This document shows, piece after piece, positions 16,189-24,507 of a stretch of 64,000 nt of DNA (positions are counted from its first letter, which is position 1; every line of letters starts with the position of its first letter). Both the position numbers and the translations under genes were made by a program. Source of the DNA: Rhizobium sp. SG_E_25_P2 (GTDB lineage Bacteria; Pseudomonadota; Alphaproteobacteria; Rhizobiales; Rhizobiaceae); contig NZ_JARXVM010000012.1 in the NCBI RefSeq assembly GCF_029892285.1, positions 124,001-188,000 of the forward strand, read 5' to 3'. The notes beneath the pieces are model-generated. The model searched no databases. It saw nothing but the letters and a program-made list of their open reading frames with translations, and had not been told where the DNA came from.

Positions 16189-17058
16189 ATGGCGAAGGCG
16201 GCGTTTATCGGGCTTGGGGTAATGGGCTATCCCATGGCGGGCCATCTCATGGTCAAGGGCGGCCATGAGGTGACGGTCTATAACCGCACCACGGCAAAAG
16301 CGGAGAAATGGGCGGCCCAGTTTGGCGGCGCTTTTGCGCTCACGCCGGCGGAAGCGGCGAAGGACGCGGATTTCGTCTTCACCTGCGTCGGCAATGACGA
16401 CGACCTGCGCTCCGTGACCACCGGTCCCGATGGCTGCCTGTCGACGATGAAGCCCGGCGCCATCCTGATCGACAACACCACGGCAAGCGCCGAAGTCGCC
16501 CGCGAACTCGAAGCGGCGGCGGAAGCGCGCGGCTGTTTCTTCATCGACGCGCCCGTCTCCGGCGGCCAGGCCGGCGCGGAAAACGGCGTGCTGACAGTGA
16601 TGTGCGGCGGCAAGCCTGACGTGTTCGAGCGCGCCAAGCCTGTGATCGACGCCTATGCCCGCATGGTCGGTCTGATGGGCCCGGCTGGATCAGGGCAGCT
16701 CGCCAAAATGGTCAACCAGATCTGCATCGCCGGGCTCGTTCAGGGCCTCGCCGAGGGTATTCATTTCGCCAAGAAGGCCGGACTGGACGTCGAAAACCTG
16801 GTCAGCGTGATCTCCAAGGGCGCCGCCGGCTCCTGGCAGATGGAAAACCGCCACAAGACCATGAACGAAGGCAAGTTCGATTTCGGTTTCGCCATCGACT
16901 GGATGCGCAAGGATCTCGGCATCTGCCTCAACGAAGCCCGTCGCAACGGCGCAAAACTGCCGGTGACGGCGCTGGTGGACCAGTTCTACGGCGATGTGCA
17001 GGCCATGGGCGGCAATCGCTGGGACACCTCGTCGCTGCTCGCCCGTCTGGAGAAATGA
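16189..17058 (+). CDS. 3-hydroxyisobutyrate dehydrogenase-family oxidoreductase
   Basis: A 289-residue NAD(P)-dependent beta-hydroxyacid dehydrogenase. The Rossmann motif AFIGLGVMGYPMAGHL is at the N-terminus, the family signature DAPVSGGQAGAENGVL is mid-protein, and the catalytic lysine lies in GSGQLAKMVNQ. Members oxidise 3-hydroxyisobutyrate, reduce tartronate semialdehyde or reduce glyoxylate; the sequence does not say which. The start is fixed by the Rossmann strand, so it cannot be further downstream. Its leader is taken up by a terminator hairpin, suggesting conditional expression or an unusual promoter. It overlaps the following alkylation-repair gene by four bases. Confidence 0.9.
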   Translation: MAKAAFIGLGVMGYPMAGHLMVKGGHEVTVYNRTTAKAEKWAAQFGGAFALTPAEAAKDADFVFTCVGNDDDLRSVTTGPDGCLSTMKPGAILIDNTTASAEVARELEAAAEARGCFFIDAPVSGGQAGAENGVLTVMCGGKPDVFERAKPVIDAYARMVGLMGPAGSGQLAKMVNQICIAGLVQGLAEGIHFAKKAGLDVENLVSVISKGAAGSWQMENRHKTMNEGKFDFGFAIDWMRKDLGICLNEARRNGAKLPVTALVDQFYGDVQAMGGNRWDTSSLLARLEK

Positions 17059-17756
17059 GCGGGCTCGCCAAAACATCCGACGCAAACGAGGTCATCGCCG
17101 CGCTCAGGGCGATGGCCAATCCCGACGCTGTCGCCAGCATGGCGCGGTTCGGCATCGTTACGGAGACGGCGATTGGCGTCTCCAACCCCGATCTCCGGGC
17201 GTTGAGCCGTAAGATCGGCCGCAATCATGACCGCGCTTTGGCCTTGTGGGCCAGCGGCATTCGCGAGGCGCGGCTGCTCGCCGCTCTCACCGAAGAGCCA
17301 AGACTGATGTCCATCGATCAGGCGAGCGCCTGGGCGGCGGACTGCAATTCCTGGGAACTGGTCGATTGCGTCAACGAACCGATCATGCGCGCCGGGCATG
17401 GACCGATGCTGATTGCCGAATTCGCCGGCGATGACCGCGAATTCGTTCGCCGCATGGCGTTTTCGATGATCTGCTGGGGCGCGGTGCATCAGAAGGCTTT
17501 GGCGGACGACGATGTCACTGGCTGGCTCGTCCATGTCGAGGCGCAGGCCCGCGATCCGCGCAATTTCGTTCGCAAGGCGGTGAACTGGGCGCTCCGGCAA
17601 ATCGGCAAACGCAACCGCGCCTGCCATGCGGCGGCGCTGGCGCTCGCCGAACATCTTGCCGAAAGCGAAGACAAGACCGCCCGCTGGATCGGCAAGGACG
17701 CAGTTCGCGAACTGGAGAGCGAGGCGGTCTACAAGCGCCTCGCGAAGCGCGACTGA
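17055..17756 (+). CDS. AlkD-like DNA alkylation repair protein
   Basis: 233 residues, helical throughout, of the DNA-alkylation-repair/AlkD-like family of HEAT-repeat glycosylases. Visible landmarks are FGIVTETAIGVSNPDLRALS near residues 34-53, LALWASGIREARLLAALT, NSWELVDCVNEPIM and RDPRNFVRKAVNWALRQIGK. The last is the conserved segment in which W/R residues line the DNA-binding groove. Such proteins excise 3- or 7-alkylpurines. It is translationally coupled (ATGA) to the dehydrogenase gene and abuts the convergent Lrp gene with no gap. Confidence 0.87.
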   Translation: MSGLAKTSDANEVIAALRAMANPDAVASMARFGIVTETAIGVSNPDLRALSRKIGRNHDRALALWASGIREARLLAALTEEPRLMSIDQASAWAADCNSWELVDCVNEPIMRAGHGPMLIAEFAGDDREFVRRMAFSMICWGAVHQKALADDDVTGWLVHVEAQARDPRNFVRKAVNWALRQIGKRNRACHAAALALAEHLAESEDKTARWIGKDAVRELESEAVYKRLAKRD

Positions 17757-18245
17757 TTATTCCTCGTGATTCTTGGGCTGTTCGAGGATCATGTAATCCA
17801 GCGGCAATTCGGTCGTGTATTTGATCTGCTCCATGGCGAAGACCGAGGAGACGTCACGGATCTCGATCTTGGCGATCATGCGCTTGTAGAAGGCGTCGTA
17901 GGCGGCGATATCCGGCACCACCACCCGCAGGAGATAGTCGACATCGCCGCTCATACGGTAGAATTCGACCACTTCGGGAAATTCGGCGATCACTTCGGAA
18001 AAACGCTTCAGCCATTCGATCGAATGGGAATTGGTGCGGATCGACACAAATACGGTGACCTTGGTGTTGACCCTTACCGGATCGAGAATGGCCACACGCC
18101 GCTTGATGACGCCGTCCTCCTCCATCTTCTGGATGCGACGCCAGCAGGGCGTGGTGGAAAGACCGACCTTCTTGGCGAGATCCGCCACGGCGAGCGTGGA
18201 GTCCTCCTGAAGAAGTCTCAAGATTTTTCTATCGAGCCGGTCCAT
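17757..18245 (-). CDS. Lrp/AsnC family transcriptional regulator
   Basis: 162 residues. An N-terminal winged helix-turn-helix (DRKILRLLQEDSTLAVADLA, KKVGLSTTPCWRRIQKME) is joined to a ligand-binding RAM domain (about 65-150: FPEVVEFYRMSGDVDYLLRV). Members form octamers or discs and respond to amino acids. The usual partner gene (a catabolic enzyme or exporter divergent from it) is absent: upstream on the same strand is a uracil-DNA glycosylase gene. So the regulated genes are not evident. It is convergent with the AlkD-like gene, with the two stop codons adjacent. Confidence 0.93.
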   Translation of the reverse strand: MDRLDRKILRLLQEDSTLAVADLAKKVGLSTTPCWRRIQKMEEDGVIKRRVAILDPVRVNTKVTVFVSIRTNSHSIEWLKRFSEVIAEFPEVVEFYRMSGDVDYLLRVVVPDIAAYDAFYKRMIAKIEIRDVSSVFAMEQIKYTTELPLDYMILEQPKNHEE

Positions 18246-18310
18246 TCACGCCTCCAGTGGAATAATTTTTCGCATAATTGCATGTTTCCCAAAAAAAGAC
18301 AGTCGAGCAA

Positions 18311-18919
18311 TCAGACAATCCACCGGGAAACGACTGTGCGCAGTTCTGGCAGCAGGTCCATCTCGAACCAGGGATTGCGCTTCAGCCAGCCGGTATTGCG
18401 CCAGCTCGGATGCGGCAGCGGCAGAACGCCTTGCTCGACAGGCCGCCGCCAGTCGCGCACTGTTTCGGTCATCGGCGCCTTCCGTCCGAGATGCCGAGCC
18501 TGCGCGTGCGCGCCGATGGCAAGAACCAGTTCGATCTGCGGCATAACCGACAGGGCGCGGTCGCGCCAGAGCGGCGCGCATTCCCTCCGCGGCGGCAGAT
18601 CCGAACCATGGCGATCATAGCCCGGAAAACAAAAGCCCATCGGCAGGATGGCGAAATTATCGGGATTGTAAAATTGTTCCCGGTCGACGCCCAGCCAGTC
18701 GCGCAGCCGGTCTCCCGAGGCGTCGTTGAACGGCAGGCCGCTTTCATGCACGCGCAACCCCGGCGCCTGCCCCGCGATCAGAATGCGCGCCTTGGCCGAC
18801 AGCACCGCCACCGGGCGCGGCTCATGCGGCAATCGCCGCTCGATCCCGCCTGCAGGCGCGTCTCGACAGAGACGACAGCGGGCGATCTCCGCTGCAAGCG
18901 CTTCGATTTCCCGCGTCAC
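18311..18919 (-). CDS. Fe-S uracil-DNA glycosylase superfamily protein
   Basis: 202 residues of the uracil-DNA glycosylase superfamily (COG1573-like). Motif A is IAGQAPGLRVHESGLPFND and motif B is LPLPHPSWRNTGW. Four cysteines (C15-x2-C18, then C-x16-C in GFCFPGYD...RREC) match the 4Fe-4S ligand pattern of the family 4/5 type. The reaction is removal of deaminated bases from DNA; the exact specificity is uncertain. It begins with GTG, and the stop of the upstream GST gene overlaps it (GTGA), so the two are coupled. Confidence 0.85.
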   Translation of the reverse strand: MTREIEALAAEIARCRLCRDAPAGGIERRLPHEPRPVAVLSAKARILIAGQAPGLRVHESGLPFNDASGDRLRDWLGVDREQFYNPDNFAILPMGFCFPGYDRHGSDLPPRRECAPLWRDRALSVMPQIELVLAIGAHAQARHLGRKAPMTETVRDWRRPVEQGVLPLPHPSWRNTGWLKRNPWFEMDLLPELRTVVSRWIV

Positions 18920-19530
18920 CGCGCCGTCGCGCAGGGACGCGCGCCGATCCGATCCCGCCAGGCGATCAGCGCGCCATATTCGTCGGGACAGGACAGCCGC
19001 GCTGCTTTCATGAAGTCAAAGGCGACCAGCAGCGTGATGTCGGCGATGGAAAAATAGTCGTCGAGCAGCCAGTTGCGCCCATCCAGATGCCGGTCGAGGA
19101 AACGCATGGCGTCGAGAGCTTTGGGCCGGTTCGCTTCGGCCCATTCCTTGATCTGCGGCTGTTCGGCCACGGCCATGCCGGGATGGCCATGGCGAAAGGC
19201 GGCCCCGACATGGGAAAACAGACCGAGTTCGACGCGCCTGTTCCACATTTCCACCAGCGCCCTCTCGCGAGCGTCGCGCCCGAACAAGGGAGGCTCGGGA
19301 TGAATCTCCTCGACATAGCGGCAGATGGCCACCGACTCCGAAATATGCGCGCCGTCATCTAACTCCAGAACCGGAACGCGATGCAGCGGATTGATGCGCG
19401 CGAAATCGGCATGCAAGTGGGCGCCGGATTTGAGATCGACGTGAATACGCGGGATCGTCACGCCTTTTTCGGCGAGAAAACACTGCACCCGGCGCGGATT
19501 GGGCGCCCAATCGGAATCATAGAGTTTCAT
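18916..19530 (-). CDS. Glutathione S-transferase family protein
   Basis: 204 residues. The N-terminal thioredoxin-like half (MKLYDSDWAPNPRRVQCFL) has the conserved cis-proline region HRVPVLELDDG and the glutathione-contacting ES pair in ISESVAICRYVEE. The helical C-terminal half follows (FSIADITLLVAFDF is the hydrophobic staple/N-capping segment). An upstream extension of about 58 codons is open but not family-like. AGGGTAGTGGA precedes the chosen ATG. It is upstream of and coupled to the uracil-DNA glycosylase gene, suggesting a damage-protection unit. The substrate is unknown. Confidence 0.9.
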   Translation of the reverse strand: MKLYDSDWAPNPRRVQCFLAEKGVTIPRIHVDLKSGAHLHADFARINPLHRVPVLELDDGAHISESVAICRYVEEIHPEPPLFGRDARERALVEMWNRRVELGLFSHVGAAFRHGHPGMAVAEQPQIKEWAEANRPKALDAMRFLDRHLDGRNWLLDDYFSIADITLLVAFDFMKAARLSCPDEYGALIAWRDRIGARPCATAR

Positions 19531-19589
19531 TCCACTACCCTGCGCTGGCGTTTCAGCAGACGCCGCGCGGCGGCGGGCCTGCCCAATAT

Positions 19590-20138
19590 TTATGGAAGGT
19601 CGAAAAACCGCGCAAGGAAGGAGCCGCCATGTTCCTGCTCCTCGGACATCGCGTGCCGATGCCCCTTGCGCCAATCCGCCGGACGTTCGAACTCTCCCGC
19701 CCACACGCCCCGCCGCGCCTGTCGCGCGTCCTCCTCCTCGGTGCGAAACCCGCCGAAAGCAACGGCCATGCCGGACCAGACCATGGCGGCGTTGACATCC
19801 TCGCCGGCGGCATCGCAGTCGACAAGCAGCCGGCGATATTTATCCTCGCGTCCACCCGAGCATATGACGCCACGCTGGGCAATGAGTTTGCGCAAGGCGT
19901 CCCGCGCTTCGGCTCCGCACGGCCAAGCCCTTCCGCCGCGAAAACAGGTCTGGGCGAGTTCCGGGGCGTCGATCGCCCGGAGCCTGAGTTTGCGGCCATC
20001 GAGGTCGAGACTGTCGCCATCCACGACCCTGAAAGAGCCGCCGAGGCGCTCCGCCTCGTCCTGCCCCAGCTTGAGCGCGACCAGGCCCAGCAGACATAAA
20101 AAGCAGAATGTAAGGAGCAAGTCCCTGACGAGTCTCAT
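19590..20138 (-). CDS. Membrane-anchored thermonuclease-family protein
   Basis: 182 residues. A hydrophobic N-terminal segment (about 5-24, LLLTFCFLCLLGLVALKLG) acts as signal or anchor. It is followed by a staphylococcal nuclease-like domain: FRVVDGDSLDL, LRLRAIDAPEL (catalytic Arg and Glu region) and EDKYRRLLVDC, holding the second catalytic Arg. Ca2+-dependent cleavage of extracellular or periplasmic nucleic acids is expected from the family. It reads in the same direction as the GST gene, 59 bases upstream of that gene's start. It is divergent from the histidine kinase gene. Confidence 0.87.
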   Translation of the reverse strand: MRLVRDLLLTFCFLCLLGLVALKLGQDEAERLGGSFRVVDGDSLDLDGRKLRLRAIDAPELAQTCFRGGRAWPCGAEARDALRKLIAQRGVICSGGREDKYRRLLVDCDAAGEDVNAAMVWSGMAVAFGGFRTEEEDARQARRGVWAGEFERPADWRKGHRHAMSEEQEHGGSFLARFFDLP

Positions 20139-20275
20139 TTTTTCATCTCAATGGATTCCACGGCAACCTGTAGCGGCCGAATGCGGCATGGCAAACAAAT
20201 GCTTAGCGAGGCAGCATCTTTTTAACGAATGAGTGATAATCTCACCCCCGTAATTGCGTGTGCCAGTTTCAGGTC

Positions 20276-21811
20276 ATGAGTCAGAAAGCAAGTTTGTCTC
20301 CAGACAAGATCATCGTGGATCGATCCCGCGTGTCCCGGAATAAGGACGTGGCGCGGGCGGTGAAAACCACGCGTGAACGGCTGCAGACCAACGCTTCTGT
20401 CGGCAATTCCTTCGACAAGGAATTGCTCGCCCTGCACCTGTCGTCGATCCAGTATAGCGCGGCTGCCTTGCCGCTGTTCGCCATCGTCATCAGTCTTATC
20501 GCCAATTCCGTTTTCACCGGCGTCAATCTGTTCAGCTGGATGCTGGCCAGTCTCGCGGTTCATTCCCTGCAGCTGTTTGTTTCGAGGCGGGCGCAACGCA
20601 GCGGCATCACCCATGAAAATGTGCAACGATGGCGTCGGGCGCTGATCGCCGCACAGGCGCCAGTCGGTCTGTGCTGGGCGTGGTTCGCGGTCATCGATTG
20701 TTCCGCCTGCACCGTCGATTCCTATTTCTACTTCAAGAGCGCCGTTCTTATTCTCGCATTGTCCGCCACGTCGATGGCGCAATCCATGCTGCGGGGCGCG
20801 ACCCTTTACACTTTTCTGCCTGTCGTGGTCGCTCTCGCCTATGGCGGATTTCAGTCGCGCGCGGCGACAGATCTCGCCTTGACGGCGGTGTTTACCATGT
20901 CTCTGGTGTTCTTCGTGTTCATCACCAACAGGCTCTACAGCTCCAATATCCAGGTGATGTCGTTCCAATCGGAAAAAGACGACCTGATCGCCGAGCTCGA
21001 AGTGGCGAAATCGATGTCTGACGAAGCCCGTCGCCGCGCTGAAGAGGCCAATCTGGCCAAATCGCGTTTTCTCGCATCGATGTCACACGAGCTGCGCACG
21101 CCGCTCAACGCGATTCTCGGCTTTTCGGAAGTGATGGCCACTGAAGTCCTCGGGCCGCTCAACAACCCGACCTACAAGGAATATGTCGCCGACATCCATA
21201 CGTCGGGCCAGCATCTCCTCAACCTCATCAACGAAATTCTCGATCTCTCCCGCATCGAGGCCGGCCGCTACCAGCTCAACGAAGAAGCCGTGCAGCTGGT
21301 CGACATCACCGAAGATTGCATCGGCATGGTGCAGCTCCGGGCAAAGTCCAAATCGATCCGCGTCGTCGAGCAATATGAACCTTCCATGCCGTCGATCTGG
21401 GCCGATGAAAAGGCGGTGCGCCAGATCATCCTCAACATCCTGTCCAACGCGGTGAAATTCACCCCGCAAGGCGGCGAGATCGTCGTCAAGGCGGGCTGGA
21501 CCGCCTCGGGTGGCCAATATGTGTCCATCAAGGACAATGGCCCGGGAATTGCCGAAGAGGAAATTCCCGTCGTGCTGTCGGCTTTCGGCCAAGGCTCCAT
21601 CGCCATCAAAAGCGCCGAACAGGGCACGGGTCTCGGCCTGCCGATCGTGCAGGCGCTGCTGCACAAGCATGATGGTCAATTCTACCTGAAGTCCAAGCTG
21701 CGCGAAGGTACGGAATGCATCGCCATCCTGCCCGCCAAGCGCGTGCTGCAGACGCTTCCAGCGGTCGAGGAGACCGCTGCTGTCGATCGGAAGAAAAAGA
21801 CGTTCGCCTGA
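20276..21811 (+). CDS. Membrane sensor histidine kinase (PdhS/DivJ/PleC-like)
   Basis: 511 residues. About six hydrophobic segments lie between residues 55 and 220, followed by a coiled coil (about 225-258, IAELEVAKSMSDEARRRAEE). The HisKA dimerisation domain has the phosphoacceptor H271 in FLASMSHELRTPLNAILGFS. The ATPase domain has NAVKFTPQGG (N box), DNGPGIAEEEIP (G1), FGQGS (F) and GTGLGLPIV (G2). The HisKA sequence is of the type found in DivJ/PleC/PdhS cell-cycle kinases of alphaproteobacteria; that closer link is inference. No response regulator is adjacent. The ATG chosen follows CAGG; a GTG six codons upstream is possible. Confidence 0.88.
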   Translation: MSQKASLSPDKIIVDRSRVSRNKDVARAVKTTRERLQTNASVGNSFDKELLALHLSSIQYSAAALPLFAIVISLIANSVFTGVNLFSWMLASLAVHSLQLFVSRRAQRSGITHENVQRWRRALIAAQAPVGLCWAWFAVIDCSACTVDSYFYFKSAVLILALSATSMAQSMLRGATLYTFLPVVVALAYGGFQSRAATDLALTAVFTMSLVFFVFITNRLYSSNIQVMSFQSEKDDLIAELEVAKSMSDEARRRAEEANLAKSRFLASMSHELRTPLNAILGFSEVMATEVLGPLNNPTYKEYVADIHTSGQHLLNLINEILDLSRIEAGRYQLNEEAVQLVDITEDCIGMVQLRAKSKSIRVVEQYEPSMPSIWADEKAVRQIILNILSNAVKFTPQGGEIVVKAGWTASGGQYVSIKDNGPGIAEEEIPVVLSAFGQGSIAIKSAEQGTGLGLPIVQALLHKHDGQFYLKSKLREGTECIAILPAKRVLQTLPAVEETAAVDRKKKTFA

Positions 21812-21838
21812 TCCTGACCCCGCCGAGCGCGGGAGCCG

Positions 21839-22204
21839 CTACAGGAAAACGACCCAGGCCATATAAAGCCCGACCGACACCAGCATGCAGAACACCGCGA
21901 AGGATCCGAGATCCTTGGCGTGCTTGCCGGTTTTCGATACTTCCGGCGACACACGGTCAACGAGCTCTTCCACCGCCGTATTGAGCGCCTCAAAGCCGAA
22001 CAGGATCAGGAAGAGAATGACCAGGATGAGATATTCGGCGAGGGTCGCGCCGACGGCGGCGAAAAGCGCCAGCGCCGCCACGAACATCAGCATTTCGTGA
22101 CGGAAGGCGGATTCCCCAAGCGCACGCCTGAAGCCAGCCAGTGAATAGCTGGCTGCCGCGAAGAGATGCGCCAGACCCGTCTTCTTCTCTTCCGGCGCTT
22201 CCAT
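21839..22204 (-). CDS. dgkA: Diacylglycerol kinase
   Basis: A 121-residue integral membrane enzyme that phosphorylates diacylglycerol released by lipid-headgroup transfer, returning phosphatidic acid to phospholipid synthesis. It has the expected three transmembrane helices and the signature FGFEALNTAVEELVDRVSPE, in which the catalytic Glu and Asn are present. GGGAG lies before the chosen ATG; nine extra codons upstream are open but unlikely. It is convergent with the histidine kinase gene. Confidence 0.94.
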   Translation of the reverse strand: MEAPEEKKTGLAHLFAAASYSLAGFRRALGESAFRHEMLMFVAALALFAAVGATLAEYLILVILFLILFGFEALNTAVEELVDRVSPEVSKTGKHAKDLGSFAVFCMLVSVGLYMAWVVFL

Positions 22205-22334
22205 CGTGCGTCTCCCGTCTTGTCGCCCCAATCGCGCGTTCGCTCGGACATGTCGCCTGCGAATCGCGCCTGGCCCGAATGACCTTTATCAAGCCGATCC
22301 TGTTGCGAGGCCTGCGTTGCGGCCCATCGGCCCG

Positions 22335-23351
22335 TCAACCCTTGTTGCTGACGCCTGCGCTATCGAAAGTCGCCATGCCCGCATGGCAGGCGGCGGCGGC
22401 CTTGACGATGCCGGCGGCCAACGCCGCGCCCGAGCCCTCGCCCAACCGCATGCCGAGCGCCAGAAGCGGCGTCTTGCCGAGCTTGTCGATCGCCTTCATA
22501 TGCGCCGGTTCAGCAGACACGTGACCGATCAGGCAATGATCGAGCGCCGAGGGATTGGCGGCCTTCAGAATGGCGGCGGCGGCAGTGACGACATAGCCGT
22601 CGAGCAGCACCGGTATGCGTTCCATGCGGGCGGCGAGGATGGCGCCGGCGATGGCGGCGATTTCGCGGCCGCCGAGGCGGCGCAGAATTTCCAGCGGATC
22701 GGAGAGATGATCCTTGTGCAGCGCGACGGCCTTCTCGACAGCGGCGATCTTGCGCTTCAACACCTCGCCTTCAGAGCCCGTACCGGGGCCGACCCAATCC
22801 TCAGCCGTCCCGCCATAGAGCGCAAGATTGATGGCGGCGGCGATTGTGGTGTTGCCGATACCCATTTCACCCAGGCAGAGCAGATCCGTGCCGCCAGCGA
22901 TGGCCTCCATGCCGAATGCCATGGTGGCGGCGCAATCGCGCTCGGAAAGCGCCGCCTCCTCGGTGATGTCGTTGGTCGGATAATCGAGCGCCAGGTCGAA
23001 GACCTTGAGGCCGAGATCATAGGTGGCGCAGATCTGGTTGATCGCCGCGCCGCCATTGGAGAAATTCGCCACCATCTGCTTGGTGACTTCAGCCGGATAG
23101 GGCGTGATCTTCTGTTTGGTCACGCCGTGATTGCCGGCGAAAATCGCCACCAACGGCCTGTTAACGGCGGGCTTGCGGCCTGTCCAGGCGGCGAGCCAAT
23201 AGGCGATTTCCTCGAGCCGGCCGAGCGAGCCCAGCGGTTTGGTGAGCTGGCTGTCGCGATCGCGCGCGGCTGCGAGCGCCATGCTGTCAGGACCGGGCAG
23301 ATTTACGATCAGATTGCGAAAATCGTCGAATGGCAGGCCGCTCACGCTCAT
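22335..23351 (-). CDS. cobT: Nicotinate-nucleotide-dimethylbenzimidazole phosphoribosyltransferase
   Basis: CobT makes alpha-ribazole phosphate for the lower ligand of cobalamin. The 338-residue protein has the family landmarks FAGNHGVTKQ, NFSNGGAAINQI, GEMGIGNTTIAAA and RLGEGSGAALA, the last holding the catalytic Glu. The real start is MSVSGLPFDD; the frame extends 80 codons further upstream, but that part is not family-like and overlaps the divergent cobS. It is divergent from cobS, the next enzyme in nucleotide-loop assembly, with about 110 bases between them. I could not see a cobalamin riboswitch in that short gap. Confidence 0.95.
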   Translation of the reverse strand: MSVSGLPFDDFRNLIVNLPGPDSMALAAARDRDSQLTKPLGSLGRLEEIAYWLAAWTGRKPAVNRPLVAIFAGNHGVTKQKITPYPAEVTKQMVANFSNGGAAINQICATYDLGLKVFDLALDYPTNDITEEAALSERDCAATMAFGMEAIAGGTDLLCLGEMGIGNTTIAAAINLALYGGTAEDWVGPGTGSEGEVLKRKIAAVEKAVALHKDHLSDPLEILRRLGGREIAAIAGAILAARMERIPVLLDGYVVTAAAAILKAANPSALDHCLIGHVSAEPAHMKAIDKLGKTPLLALGMRLGEGSGAALAAGIVKAAAACHAGMATFDSAGVSNKG

Positions 23352-23464
23352 GACCCAGGTCTCCTGTTTTTTCTTTCCCGGCGACGGATGCGTCCCTATT
23401 ATCCGCAGTCGCCGCGGGCGGCAACCTTCATCACGCCGCCGCCGGTCGCAAAGGAATGAGTTTG

Positions 23465-24247
23465 ATGACGCATGCAAATCTGCTGGTGGACACCGCGCGC
23501 GCCGTGGGCTTCCTGAGCCGCCTGCCTGTTCCCGCCCGCTTCTTCGATGGCTATGACGGATCGTTGACGCGGGCCTCGCGGGCCTTCCCACTGGCGGGGC
23601 TTATCGTCGCGGCGCCGGCGGGCGTGCTGCTCGCCGCCACGCTTGCTTTCGGCCTCGAGCCTTTGGTCGCCAGTGTCCTGGCCTTGGCCGTTATGGGCGG
23701 AACCACCGGGGCGCTGCATGAGGACGGATTGAGCGACGCCGCCGACGGTCTTGGGGCGACACGCGACCGTGACCGGGCGCTCGCCATCATGCGCGACAGC
23801 CGCATTGGCTCGTTCGGCGCAGCCGCGCTCATTCTCTCCTACGGTCTCAGGACAAGCGCGCTCGCGGCTGTCTGCGCCGCCATTGGCCCCTTGGCGAGCA
23901 TGGCGGCCTTGCTCGCCGTCGCCGCCTTGAGCCGGGCCGCCATGGTCTGGCACTGGCGCGTCTTGCCGCCGGCGCGCACGGATGGGCTCGCAGTGGCGAT
24001 GGGCGGGCCCGACGGTGCGAGCGCACTGTTCTCCACCGTCTCGGCGGCGATCATCGCCGCCTTGCTGATCGGTTCTTTCGCCGGACCGTTCCAGGCGCTC
24101 GGCGCAATGGCGGCGGCAGCCGCGGCGACAGCGGGCTTCAGCCGCTATGTCCGAAGCCGCCTTGGCGGTCAAACCGGCGACACGATCGGAGCCACGCAGC
24201 AATTGTCCGAAATCGCCGCGCTGCTTGCTCTTGCGCTCCTGACATGA
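23465..24247 (+). CDS. cobS: Adenosylcobinamide-GDP ribazoletransferase
   Basis: CobS (CobV) joins alpha-ribazole to adenosylcobinamide-GDP in the membrane as the last step of cobalamin synthesis. It is 260 residues and strongly hydrophobic. GFLSRLPVP opens the protein, GALHEDGLSDAADGLGAT supplies the Asp-rich metal/substrate site, DRALAIMRDSRIGSFG follows, and GGQTGDTIGATQQ lies near the end. An ATG nine bases upstream is closer to the AAAGGA ribosome site than is usual, so this second ATG is preferred. It overlaps by four bases a possible early start of the next small gene. Confidence 0.94.
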   Translation: MTHANLLVDTARAVGFLSRLPVPARFFDGYDGSLTRASRAFPLAGLIVAAPAGVLLAATLAFGLEPLVASVLALAVMGGTTGALHEDGLSDAADGLGATRDRDRALAIMRDSRIGSFGAAALILSYGLRTSALAAVCAAIGPLASMAALLAVAALSRAAMVWHWRVLPPARTDGLAVAMGGPDGASALFSTVSAAIIAALLIGSFAGPFQALGAMAAAAAATAGFSRYVRSRLGGQTGDTIGATQQLSEIAALLALALLT

Positions 24248-24288
24248 CAATCCCCATATTCGCTGCAATACGCATCAGAAGGTCCGCC

Positions 24289-24507
24289 ATGGAATCCCCC
24301 TGCATTCTCGTCTGTTCCATCGACGACAAGACCGGTTACTGTTTCGGCTGCGGGCGGACCCGCGAGGAAATCGGAGCCTGGACGCAGTATTCCAGCCAGG
24401 AACGCCGCGACATCATGACGGCGCTGCCGGCCCGGCTCGAAACAATGGAGCGCAAACCGCGCCGCGAGACGCGCCGCACACGGATGGCGCGAGGGAATAT
24501 TAGCTGA
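24289..24507 (+). CDS. DUF1289 Cys-rich small protein
   Basis: 72 residues with the DUF1289 motif: SPCILVCSIDDKTGYCFGCG followed by RTREEIGAW and a basic tail. Four Cys (C-x3-C ... C-x2-C) look like a metal or Fe-S site. The family's function is unknown. AAGG precedes this ATG. An upstream ATG overlapping the cobS stop (ATGA) would add 15 residues and cannot be excluded. Its own stop overlaps the start of the following protease gene by one base, so cobS, this gene and the protease gene look like one transcript. Confidence 0.88.
   Translation: MESPCILVCSIDDKTGYCFGCGRTREEIGAWTQYSSQERRDIMTALPARLETMERKPRRETRRTRMARGNIS

Noticed and set aside
23352-23464. Cobalamin riboswitch between cobT and cobS
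   Set aside because: The gap is about 110 bases and I see no B12-box-like core.
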